Below, piece after piece: positions 10,019-17,700 of a DNA stretch of 64,000 nucleotides. The notes beneath the pieces are model-generated. The model saw nothing but the letters and a program-made list of their open reading frames with translations. It was not told the origin of the DNA and did no database searches. The DNA lies in NCBI RefSeq assembly GCF_012641435.1, contig NZ_JABAIJ010000005.1, forward strand, positions 1 to 64,000. The letters are read 5' to 3'. Each line of letters opens with the position of its first letter. Position 1 is the first letter of the stretch. This DNA comes from Rhizobium sp. P38BS-XIX (GTDB taxonomy: Bacteria; Pseudomonadota; Alphaproteobacteria; Rhizobiales; Rhizobiaceae). A program made the position numbers and the translations under genes.

Positions 10019-10120
10019 CATAAAAGGGGGACAAAGGCCCGGAGAGGGGATAGGCCTTTGTCCAAGTCTGACGTGGCGGGGGACAGGCCGGTTGTCAGAC
10101 CCTCGGCGTATCAATCGCCG
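9980..10120 (-). ncRNA. Probable trans-acting small RNA with three C-rich hairpin loops (alpha-r7/Smr7C-like)
   Basis: Read on the minus strand, three consecutive perfect stems occur: a 7-bp stem (10066-10072/10094-10100), an 11-bp stem (10029-10039/10053-10063) and a 12-bp stem (9984-9995/10007-10018) followed by five U. The loops read TGTCCCCC, TATCCCCTCTCCG and GTCCCCTCCAG, all showing UCCCC, which could pair with Shine-Dalgarno sequences. A weak promoter (TTGAAA at 10152-10157) would start the RNA near 10120, giving about 140 nt. From memory, the alpha-r7 (Smr7C) family is about 150 nt and lies between polA and a MarR gene. The 5' end is approximate. Confidence 0.7.
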
Positions 10121-10226
10121 GTGAGTATGATTTGAGGTTCCGAATGTGGTTTTTCAAGGGAATGCGCAGATTAGATTGATTAAAACTTAGTAACGTTTCG
10201 GTGAGAGATCTGGCACCCTCATCAAA

Positions 10227-10285
10227 GCAATTCCAGGAAAGGTTTATTGCGTTTTTCCGTCCGGAATTGCTTGGAAACAAAGGCC
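10227..10285. repeat. Dispersed Rhizobiaceae-type palindromic repeat, copy 1
   Basis: GCAATTCCAGGAAA ... TTTTCCGTCCGGAATTGC forms an imperfect palindrome with ends GCAATTCC (10227-10234) and GGAATTGC (10263-10270), followed by an A-rich tail. Two further copies occur at 28939 and 47637. This copy lies in the leader between the small RNA and polA. The rest of the 9863-10384 gap holds only the small RNA, the probable polA promoter region and this repeat. Confidence 0.75.
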
Positions 10286-10384
10286 AGAGTGCTTCGACGA
10301 TTGGAAGAAAGGCGGACGCGCTCGAGCCTGCAAAAACACAAGTTTATATGGACGTTGGAAGTGCGTCACGCTATCCATGCTTCC

Positions 10385-13300
10385 ATGAAAAAAGGTGATC
10401 ATCTCTTCCTCGTCGACGGTTCCGGTTTCATTTTCCGGGCCTTTCACGCCCTGCCGCCGCTGACGCGCAAGTCCGACGGATTGCCTGTCGGGGCCGTCTC
10501 CGGTTTCTGCAACATGCTGTGGAAGCTGCTGACCTCGGCACGCGATACCTCGGTCGGGGTAACGCCCACCCATTTCGCCGTGATTTTCGACTATTCCTCG
10601 AAGACGTTCCGCAAGGAAATCTTCCCGGATTACAAGGCAAACCGCTCCGCGCCTCCGGAAGAGTTGATTCCGCAATTCGGTCTCATCCGCGAGGCGACGC
10701 GCGCCTTCAACCTGCCCTGCATCGAGACCGACGGTTTCGAGGCCGACGATATCATCGCGACCTATGCCCGCCAGGCCGAAGCTGCCGGTTCGGATGTGAC
10801 GATCATCTCGTCCGACAAGGACCTGATGCAGCTCGTCACTCCCATGGTCCACATGTACGACAGCATGAAGGACAAGCAGATCGGCATTCCCGATGTCGTC
10901 GAGAAATGGGGCGTGCCGCCTGAGAAGATGATCGATCTGCAGGCGATGACCGGCGATTCCGTCGACAACGTCCCCGGCATTCCCGGCATCGGCCCGAAGA
11001 CGGCCGCACAGTTGCTGGAAGAGTTTGGCGATCTCGACACGCTGCTTGCCCGCGCCACGGAAATCAAGCAGCAGAAGCGCCGCGAAAACATTATCGCCAA
11101 TGCCGAGCTTGCCCGCATTTCCCGCCAGCTTGTGACGCTCAGAACCGATGTGCCGCTGGATCTCGAGCTCGACGCGCTGGTGCTCGAGCCGCAGAACGGC
11201 CCGAAGCTGATCGGCTTCCTGAAGGCGATGGAATTCACCTCACTGACGCGTCGCGTTGCCGATGCCTGCGATTGCGATCCGGCGGCGATCGAACCTGCCG
11301 TCATCAAGGTCGAACTGGGCGAGACCGCCCACGGACCCGATCTCGATGTCGGCGACGATGTCGAACTCGTGGCCGGCCAGACGGTGTCGGCCGAAGGTGC
11401 TTCCGTGCCGGCGCCTGCGGTCAAGCCGCGTCTGGCTGTCGAAGGGCTGACGGAGCCAACGGAGCTCGCCAATGCGCGTGCTGCAAGTTTTGCGACCGCG
11501 CCGATCGATCATTCGAAATATGTGACCATCCGCGATATCGCCACTCTGGAAAAGTGGATCGCCGATGCGCGCGAGACAGGCATTGTTGCCTTCGATACCG
11601 AGACGACATCGCTCGATGTCATGCAGGCCGAAATCGTCGGTTTCTCGCTGGCGATCGCCGATAACCGCAACGACCCCACCGGCGCGTCCATTCGCGCCGC
11701 CTATGTGCCGCTCACCCATAAGACCGGTGTCGGCGATCTGCTTGGCGGTGGCCTGGCGGACAATCAGATTCCGCTGCGAGATGCGCTGCCGCGCCTTAAG
11801 GATCTGCTCGAGGATACCTCCATCCTCAAGATCGCGCAGAACCTCAAATACGATTACCTGCTGATGAAGCGTTACGGCATCGAGACGAAGTCTTTCGACG
11901 ACACGATGCTGCTGTCCTATGTGCTCGATGGCGGTTCCAACGCCACGCACGGCATGGACAGTCTTTCCGAACGCTGGCTCGGCCACAAGCCGATCGCCTA
12001 CAAGGATGTGGCTGGCAGCGGCAAGTCCAACGTCACCTTCGATCTCGTCGATATCGACCGCGCCACGGCCTATGCCGCCGAGGATGCCGATGTGACCCTC
12101 CGTCTCTGGCTGGTGCTGAAGCCACGACTTGCAGCCGAGAAACTATCGGCCGTCTATGAGCGGCTGGAGCGGCCTCTGGTGCCTGTGCTCGCCCATATGG
12201 AAGAGCGTGGCATCACCATCGACCGGCAGATCCTCTCGCGCCTCTCCGGCGAGCTGGCGCAGGGCGCGGCGCGGCTGGAGGACGAGATTTACACGTTGGC
12301 CGGCGAACGCTTCAACATCGGCTCTCCAAAGCAGCTCGGCGACATTCTCTTCGGCAAGATGGGTTTGGCGGGCGGCAGCAAGACCAAGACCGGGCAATGG
12401 TCGACCTCGGCACAGGTGCTGGAGGATCTGGCTGCGGCCGGCTTCGAACTGCCGCGGAAGATCGTCGACTGGCGCCAGCTCACCAAGCTGAAATCCACCT
12501 ATACCGATGCGCTGCCTAGCTACGTCCACCCGGAGACGAAGCGGGTTCATACCTCCTATTCGCTGGCCTCGACCACGACGGGACGCCTGTCGTCCTCCGA
12601 ACCGAACCTGCAGAATATCCCGGTGCGCACCGCCGAAGGCCGCAAGATCCGCACGGCCTTCATCTCGACTCCCGGCCACAAGCTTGTCTCGGCCGACTAC
12701 AGCCAGATCGAACTGCGCGTGCTGGCGCATGTCGCCAACATACCGCAACTCAAGCAAGCCTTCGAAGACGGTATCGACATTCACGCGATGACGGCGTCTG
12801 AAATGTTCGGCGTTCCGGTCGAGGGCATGCCGAGCGAGGTGCGCCGCCGCGCCAAGGCCATCAACTTCGGCATCATCTACGGCATCTCCGCTTTCGGCCT
12901 GGCGAACCAGCTCTCGATCGAGCGCTCGGAAGCGGGCGATTACATCAAGAAGTATTTCGAGCGCTTCCCCGGCATCCGCGATTACATGGACAGCACCAAG
13001 CAGGCTGCGCGCGACAAGGGCTATGTCGAGACGATCTTCGGCCGCCGTATCCACTTCCCGGAAATCCGCTCTTCCAACCCGTCTGTGCGCGCCTTCAACG
13101 AGCGCGCCTCGATCAATGCGCCGATCCAGGGCTCTGCCGCCGACGTCATCCGTCGCGCCATGATCAAGATGGAACCGGCACTAGCCGCAACCGGGCTTGG
13201 CGATCGCGTTCGCATGCTGCTGCAGGTGCATGACGAATTGATCTTCGAAGTCGAGGATGCCGATGTCGAGCGTACGACGCCGATCATCGTCTCGGTCATG

Positions 13301-13387
13301 GAAAATGCCGCGATGCCCGCGGTCGATATGGCCGTGCCGCTGAAGGTCGATGCCCGCGCCGCCCATAATTGGGATGAGGCGCACTGA
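10385..13387 (+). CDS. polA: DNA polymerase I
   Basis: 1000 residues from ATG 10385 (MKKGDHLFLVDGSGFIFRAF), the usual polA N-terminus; the frame stays open further upstream through the repeat but that extension lacks family resemblance. Residues ~1-300 are the 5'-3' exonuclease (DGFEADDIIATYA; DNVPGIPGIGPKTAAQLL). The 3'-5' exonuclease keeps its DxE pair in VAFDTETTSLD (~400). The polymerase has motif A SADYSQIELRVLAH (~768), motif B RRRAKAINFGIIYGIS (~820) and motif C VHDELIFEV (~948). It fills gaps, removes Okazaki primers and serves repair. All three activities look intact. Confidence 0.97.
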   Translation: MKKGDHLFLVDGSGFIFRAFHALPPLTRKSDGLPVGAVSGFCNMLWKLLTSARDTSVGVTPTHFAVIFDYSSKTFRKEIFPDYKANRSAPPEELIPQFGLIREATRAFNLPCIETDGFEADDIIATYARQAEAAGSDVTIISSDKDLMQLVTPMVHMYDSMKDKQIGIPDVVEKWGVPPEKMIDLQAMTGDSVDNVPGIPGIGPKTAAQLLEEFGDLDTLLARATEIKQQKRRENIIANAELARISRQLVTLRTDVPLDLELDALVLEPQNGPKLIGFLKAMEFTSLTRRVADACDCDPAAIEPAVIKVELGETAHGPDLDVGDDVELVAGQTVSAEGASVPAPAVKPRLAVEGLTEPTELANARAASFATAPIDHSKYVTIRDIATLEKWIADARETGIVAFDTETTSLDVMQAEIVGFSLAIADNRNDPTGASIRAAYVPLTHKTGVGDLLGGGLADNQIPLRDALPRLKDLLEDTSILKIAQNLKYDYLLMKRYGIETKSFDDTMLLSYVLDGGSNATHGMDSLSERWLGHKPIAYKDVAGSGKSNVTFDLVDIDRATAYAAEDADVTLRLWLVLKPRLAAEKLSAVYERLERPLVPVLAHMEERGITIDRQILSRLSGELAQGAARLEDEIYTLAGERFNIGSPKQLGDILFGKMGLAGGSKTKTGQWSTSAQVLEDLAAAGFELPRKIVDWRQLTKLKSTYTDALPSYVHPETKRVHTSYSLASTTTGRLSSSEPNLQNIPVRTAEGRKIRTAFISTPGHKLVSADYSQIELRVLAHVANIPQLKQAFEDGIDIHAMTASEMFGVPVEGMPSEVRRRAKAINFGIIYGISAFGLANQLSIERSEAGDYIKKYFERFPGIRDYMDSTKQAARDKGYVETIFGRRIHFPEIRSSNPSVRAFNERASINAPIQGSAADVIRRAMIKMEPALAATGLGDRVRMLLQVHDELIFEVEDADVERTTPIIVSVMENAAMPAVDMAVPLKVDARAAHNWDEAH

Positions 13388-13434
13388 GCGGAGGCGAGCT
13401 CGAACTGGGAAAGCCGGAAACGGAGCCGGAAGAC

Positions 13435-13689
13435 ATGGTGGCGGTCGCCCTGTCGACGCTTGGCCGCATGCCGATCTCTGGCGTGGGGCAGGCCGCGCCC
13501 GAGGGCGGCAATATCAGCTGGTTTTTCCATTGTGGTGAATATTGCGATGCCACGGATTTTTATCAGCCCGTGCACACCGCGCATCTGTGCGAGGTGTTGC
13601 CGGCCGTCGTCAAATACCTGCGTCTTCCGGTGGGAACGCGGTTCATCATCGACGATCAGGGCTATGAGGATGTGTGGCGCGTCGAGTGA
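13435..13689 (+). CDS. Small conserved-looking hypothetical protein downstream of polA
   Basis: 84 residues from ATG 13435. The frame is open further upstream, giving SGGELELGKPETEPED before the ATG, and a CTG at 13384 overlaps the polA stop (CTGA), so translation may really begin there. Features are a Trp-Phe-Phe-His-Cys-Gly-Glu-Tyr-Cys segment and an acidic C-terminal end with DDQGYEDVW. No signal peptide or membrane segment. I do not recognise the family. Placement immediately after polA in the same direction suggests co-transcription. It converges on phnN with a 22-bp gap. Confidence 0.65.
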   Translation: MVAVALSTLGRMPISGVGQAAPEGGNISWFFHCGEYCDATDFYQPVHTAHLCEVLPAVVKYLRLPVGTRFIIDDQGYEDVWRVE

Positions 13690-13711
13690 TCTTCGATCGC
13701 CGCCAACGAGC

Positions 13712-14317
13712 TTATTTCCGGACCAGTGTTTCCAGCACGGAAATGATAGCGCGTTCGGCCTCTTCGAGCGTGCCGCTATTGTCGATATCGGCGACGTCAT
13801 AGCTGCCCTCAACGGTCAGCGAACTTCTTTCTAGACGCTTCAGCACATCTTCACGGCTTTCGCGCCCGCGCGCCATCAGCCGCTCGGCAAGCACTTCGCG
13901 CGTCGCCGTGACGTTGATGACCTTCAGGCGCGGAAAGGCGGTCTGAAAGCGATGCAGCGCCGAGCGTGAGCCGTTGGCGATTACCAGATTGCCGCGCGTC
14001 AGTTCGTCGGCAACATCGGCGGGAATACCGTATTTCAGCCCATGCGCTTCCCAGGAGACGGCAAAGGCGCTGGAGCGTTCCATGGCATCGAAATCGGCCT
14101 CGGAAACGCTTCTATGATCCTCGTTGCCGGCATCGCCGTCACGCGTGATCACCCGGCGCACGAAATGCACGTCCGATCGGCCGGCAAAATGCTGCGCGGC
14201 CAGATTCATCAACGTATCCTTGCCGGCGCCGCTCGGGCCGACGACGACAGCGAGCGTGCCCGCTGTCTCGTCCGCCAGGCTAATATTAGCCGGCTTGATA
14301 TTGGGATCCGCGCTCAT
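13712..14317 (-). CDS. phnN: Ribose 1,5-bisphosphate phosphokinase
   Basis: 201 residues. A guanylate-kinase-like P-loop GPSGAGKDT lies at ~27-35, followed by the family blocks RRVITRDGDAGNEDH and VSWEAHGLKYGIP. PhnN phosphorylates ribose 1,5-bisphosphate with ATP to give PRPP, returning the ribose of the C-P lyase pathway to nucleotide synthesis. The gene overlaps phnM by 4 bp and is the last gene of the phosphonate locus. Length is about that of characterised PhnN enzymes. Confidence 0.93.
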   Translation of the reverse strand: MSADPNIKPANISLADETAGTLAVVVGPSGAGKDTLMNLAAQHFAGRSDVHFVRRVITRDGDAGNEDHRSVSEADFDAMERSSAFAVSWEAHGLKYGIPADVADELTRGNLVIANGSRSALHRFQTAFPRLKVINVTATREVLAERLMARGRESREDVLKRLERSSLTVEGSYDVADIDNSGTLEEAERAIISVLETLVRK

Positions 14318-15453
14318 GCGACCCGGCGTCCTTCCCGCCAGACGGAGCGCGTAACCGGCACGCCATGATCGCGGCGAACGCGCACGATATCGGCGCGCAG
14401 GCCTTCAGCAATGCGGCCGCGGTCGCTGAGGCTGACGGTTCGCGCCGGCGTCGCCGTGACCATGGCGATGGCCTGCGGCAGCGAAATGCCTTCGACTTCA
14501 TCGGCAAGGATGAAAGGCGCATGCAGCAGGCTGAGCGGCACGTAATCGGAAGAAAGCACATCGAGGACGCCGAGTTCGGCGAGATCGCGAGCCGCGATAT
14601 TACCCGAATGCGATTTGCCGCGCACGATATTCGGCGCGCCCATCAGCACGCTCATGCCGGCGGCATGCGAAGCCTTGGCGGCATCGATGCTGGTCGGGAA
14701 TTCCGCCAGTCGAACGCCATAGTGGATGGCTTCGTCGACATGGATGAGCGTCGCGTCGTCATGGCTTGCAACCGTGATGCCGCGCTCGGAGCAGACCTTG
14801 GAAATAGCGTCGCGGCTCGGCGTCGCATATCTGGCCGATTCCTCCTGGCGCTTGGCGACAAACTGCGCAAAGGCCTCGTCGCTCAGGCCGCGCTTCTTCT
14901 GATAATAGAGGACATATTGATCCATGGTCTGGAACTGGCGCTGACCAGGAGCGTGGTCCATCAGCGAAACGAGGCGAACGTAAGGGTCCTTCTCGAAATC
15001 CTGGAAGTGATCGAGAACGTTGTCGGAAGAAACCTCGCAGCGCAAATGAATGAGGTGATCGGCGCGCAGGCGATCTTCGCGCTGGGCGGCCTGGATGGCG
15101 TCGGCCATCTCGCGCATCTCGCCCTTTTCGAAACCGCCGTCTTCGTCCGAGCCCATGCGCAGGCAGTCGAACACGGTCGTGATGCCTGAAGTAACGATCT
15201 GGGCATCATGCGCCTGGATCGCCGCCGTCTTGTTCCAGCGAACGCCCGGACGTGGCGAATAATGTGCTTCCAGATGGTCGGTGTGCAGTTCGACGAGGCC
15301 GGGAATCAGAAAATCGCCCTCGAAATCCTCGCCGATATCGGACTTGCCTTCGGAGATGGCGGCGATGCGACCGTCACGGATCAGCACCGAACCCTCGACG
15401 ATCTTGTCTTCGAGGACGATGCGGGCGTTGGAGAGGACGGTTTCTTTGGTCAT
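14314..15453 (-). CDS. phnM: Alpha-D-ribose 1-methylphosphonate 5-triphosphate diphosphatase
   Basis: 379 residues, an amidohydrolase-superfamily metalloenzyme. The metal motif is LVELHTDHLEAHYSPRPGVRW (HTDH at ~54-57), with VASHDDATLIHVDEA further on and SSDYVPLSLLHAPF near the C-terminus. PhnM removes diphosphate from the ribose-phosphonate triphosphate made by PhnGHIL, giving the substrate of the PhnJ C-P bond cleavage. It is translationally coupled to phnN and lies 14 bp after the DUF1045 gene. Confidence 0.95.
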   Translation of the reverse strand: MTKETVLSNARIVLEDKIVEGSVLIRDGRIAAISEGKSDIGEDFEGDFLIPGLVELHTDHLEAHYSPRPGVRWNKTAAIQAHDAQIVTSGITTVFDCLRMGSDEDGGFEKGEMREMADAIQAAQREDRLRADHLIHLRCEVSSDNVLDHFQDFEKDPYVRLVSLMDHAPGQRQFQTMDQYVLYYQKKRGLSDEAFAQFVAKRQEESARYATPSRDAISKVCSERGITVASHDDATLIHVDEAIHYGVRLAEFPTSIDAAKASHAAGMSVLMGAPNIVRGKSHSGNIAARDLAELGVLDVLSSDYVPLSLLHAPFILADEVEGISLPQAIAMVTATPARTVSLSDRGRIAEGLRADIVRVRRDHGVPVTRSVWREGRRVA

Positions 15454-15467
15454 GTCAGGTCTTTCAC

Positions 15468-16157
15468 TTATTGGGCGCCGCTCAACGGCAGCCAGGAACG
15501 GACGGTGAAGGGAGCGCCACGCTCCTCTTCGATAAAGACGGCGAGGCCGGAAATCTCGAGTGGTTTGCCGGTATGGGCGGCAAAGCGTACGCGCAGAATG
15601 TCGTGCATGTCCGATTGACGCTCGGCGGGCACGCGCCCGGTCAGCGTCATGTGGAAGCGGAATTCGTCGTTGACGTAGGGATAGCCCCAGCGCAGCAGAT
15701 TGGCGCGTTGGGCCTCGGTCAGGCCTTCGGGCTTTCGCCGGGCGATATCATGCTCCGAAAGCGGTGCGCGAAAAGGCTCGAATGTTTTGACCACGCGGGA
15801 GGCGAAATCCTGCAGCGGCTGGTGGAGAGAGCCGGGCACGAGTGCGAAGAAATGGCCGAGCTGGCCGAGCACGAGTTCCGGAATGGTGAAAGCCGTGGCC
15901 TGGGAGGCAAACTCGGCAGCGACTTCGAGGAGGTCGCGCTCGGTCACAGAGCCGGCGAGTTCGAAAGGCGCCTTCAGCGTGGCGTGAAAGCCGTAGCGGC
16001 GCGGATCGGCGGTCAATTCGGCGTGGTCTTCCGGCAGCGGACCCATGGCTTTGTCGGAAAAAATCTCACCCGAAAATGCGTCGCGGCCGAGCCAGCGAGC
16101 AGCAAGCGACGTCAACGGATCGTCTTTGGGCGGCGTGAAATAGAGAGCATAGCGCAA
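15468..16157 (-). CDS. DUF1045 phosphonate-locus protein, 2H phosphoesterase type
   Basis: 229 residues from TTG at 16157, chosen because AAGGAA (16165-16170) lies 7 nt upstream and the protein then begins (M)RYALYFTPPKDDPL as in the family; the open frame to 16214 is probably untranslated. Two HxT motifs, FHATLKAPFEL and FHMTLTGRV, define the paired catalytic histidines of 2H phosphoesterases. DUF1045 genes are found in C-P lyase loci. The window has no phnP, the cyclic phosphodiesterase that opens 5-phosphoribosyl 1,2-cyclic phosphate, so this protein may do that step; that role is inference. It heads the DUF1045-phnM-phnN unit. Confidence 0.88.
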   Translation of the reverse strand: MRYALYFTPPKDDPLTSLAARWLGRDAFSGEIFSDKAMGPLPEDHAELTADPRRYGFHATLKAPFELAGSVTERDLLEVAAEFASQATAFTIPELVLGQLGHFFALVPGSLHQPLQDFASRVVKTFEPFRAPLSEHDIARRKPEGLTEAQRANLLRWGYPYVNDEFRFHMTLTGRVPAERQSDMHDILRVRFAAHTGKPLEISGLAVFIEEERGAPFTVRSWLPLSGAQ

Positions 16158-16305
16158 GGCTGTATTCCTTGGAAAAATCGGCTGCGCGAGACACTGTTGG
16201 GTGATTTGCGACAAACCGCAAGAGCAGCAAGACAGCAGCGGAGTGAATCCGGCTAAATCCGGTTTGGTCCGTGCGGTCTTGTCGTGCCTGCGCTAGCGGA
16301 TTCCC

Positions 16306-16323
16306 GTGACAGAATGATGATCT
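16306..16323 (-). promoter_or_regulatory. Candidate Pho box upstream of the DUF1045-phnM-phnN unit
   Basis: The minus strand reads AGATCATCATTCTGTCAC, two 7-base halves with a 4-base spacer; the second half (CTGTCAC) fits the PhoB consensus well, the first only in TCAT. It lies just downstream of phnE2 and ~150 bp before the TTG start. The ~190-bp gap holds no other gene. Confidence 0.35.
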
Positions 16324-16345
16324 CTGGCAGTTTTATCGGTCTTTT

Positions 16346-17692
16346 TTATTTGACGCGCGCGCCCATCAACCGCGAGCGCAAGGCGTTGGATGCGGCGTCG
16401 AACAGGAACACGACGATAAGGATCAGCAGCACCATGTAGGCGACGTTTTCCCAGTTGGCGTTGGTGCGCATCGCTTCCCAAAGCTTGAGGCCGATACCGC
16501 CTGCGCCGACGGCACCGATGATGGTTGCGCCGCGCACGTTCGATTCCCACTGATAGAGCGTCTGGCTGACGATGACGGGCACGATCTGCGGCATGATGCC
16601 GTAGCGATGCACCAGAATCGTCGAGGAGCCGGTGGACTTCACGCCTTCGCGCGGCTTGTTGTCGATGTTCTCAAGACCTTCGGAATAGAGCTTGCCGAGT
16701 GTCCCTGTCTCGGTCAGGAAGATTGCGCCGCTGCCGGCAAGCGGGCCGGGACCAAAGGCGCGGGTCAGGAACAGCGCCCAGATCAGCATGTCCACCGAGC
16801 GTAGGAAGTCGAAGGAGCGTTTGAGGATCTGGTTGAGCAGCCGGTTCGGCGTGATGTTGCGGGCGGCCATGAAGGCCAGCGGGAAAGCCGCGAGCGATCC
16901 GAGCAGGGTGCCGAGGAAAGCCATGACGATGGTCTGGAACAGCTTGGTCCAGACGTCGCCATGCTGCCAGGAAGCATTGTTCCAGATATTGTCGAAAGCC
17001 AGCGAGAGATTGGATTGCGTGGGATCGAGTCTCGGCCCCGAGACGATGAGGCCGATCACCTCGGTCGCCGGCTTGTCGAAGAAGGGCGAGCGGGTGTCGA
17101 AGACGAAATTCGCCCAGCCGATGAAGCGCTTGCGGATTTTCACACGGTCGGTCGAAATGCTGACATCGCCGGCAAAGCCCATATTGGCGAGGATGTTGTC
17201 GTCATAGACGGTCATCCAGCTCGGCACCGGCTCGGAACCGACAATCTTCGGCACGTCGCCGGTGATATCGATCGGGATGGTCACGCCATGGGCGGTCAGG
17301 ATGGCCTGCGTCTTGGTGATGGTCACCGAGCGGCTCGTGCCGCTGACGGAGACGACCATGCTGCCATCCGCATTGGTCTTCACCCAGTCCGGGTTCGGAT
17401 TGTCGCCAAGCGGCGAAAAGCGCGGATATTTGATGCTGATCTTGTCGCCGGAGATGCGAAATTCCGGCTGGACGTCATAGCTGATCCATTCGCTGAGATA
17501 GATGCCGACGCGCTCCCAATGCGCCTCGGCGATGACCTTCGGCAGATCGAAGAACCATACGGCGTAAAAGCCATAAAGGATCACGCCGATGAACATCATC
17601 AGCGCGCCGTAGCGCTGGCGGAAGGACCGGTGAAAGAACTCCGGATAACGCGCTTCGATTTCGTGCATACGGCCGGCGTCGATGACGGACAT
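16346..17692 (-). CDS. phnE: Phosphonate ABC transporter permease with large periplasmic insert (PhoT/PhnE2)
   Basis: 448 residues from ATG 17692, which has GAGG 6 bases upstream; a TTG at 17704 overlapping the previous stop is the alternative. After one membrane segment (GALMMFIGVILYGFYAVWFF) there are ~190 mostly polar residues, likely periplasmic, before the usual permease helices. The C-terminal part contains TTILVHRYGIMPQIVPVIVSQTLYQWESNVRGATIIGAVGAGG-type PhnE sequence, here named only by its position (~355-400). In Sinorhizobium meliloti the equivalent gene is phoT of phoCDET. It forms the channel with the other PhnE. Confidence 0.9.
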   Translation of the reverse strand: MSVIDAGRMHEIEARYPEFFHRSFRQRYGALMMFIGVILYGFYAVWFFDLPKVIAEAHWERVGIYLSEWISYDVQPEFRISGDKISIKYPRFSPLGDNPNPDWVKTNADGSMVVSVSGTSRSVTITKTQAILTAHGVTIPIDITGDVPKIVGSEPVPSWMTVYDDNILANMGFAGDVSISTDRVKIRKRFIGWANFVFDTRSPFFDKPATEVIGLIVSGPRLDPTQSNLSLAFDNIWNNASWQHGDVWTKLFQTIVMAFLGTLLGSLAAFPLAFMAARNITPNRLLNQILKRSFDFLRSVDMLIWALFLTRAFGPGPLAGSGAIFLTETGTLGKLYSEGLENIDNKPREGVKSTGSSTILVHRYGIMPQIVPVIVSQTLYQWESNVRGATIIGAVGAGGIGLKLWEAMRTNANWENVAYMVLLILIVVFLFDAASNALRSRLMGARVK

Positions 17693-17700
17693 GGTCAACC

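Noticed and set aside
10029..10063. Plus-strand terminator reading of the hairpin pair before polA
   Set aside because: No T-run follows on the plus strand; the U-run and C-rich loops make sense only on the minus strand.
10247..10384. 46-codon upstream extension of polA
   Set aside because: It runs through the dispersed palindromic repeat, and MKKGDHLFLVDGSG is the normal polA N-terminus.
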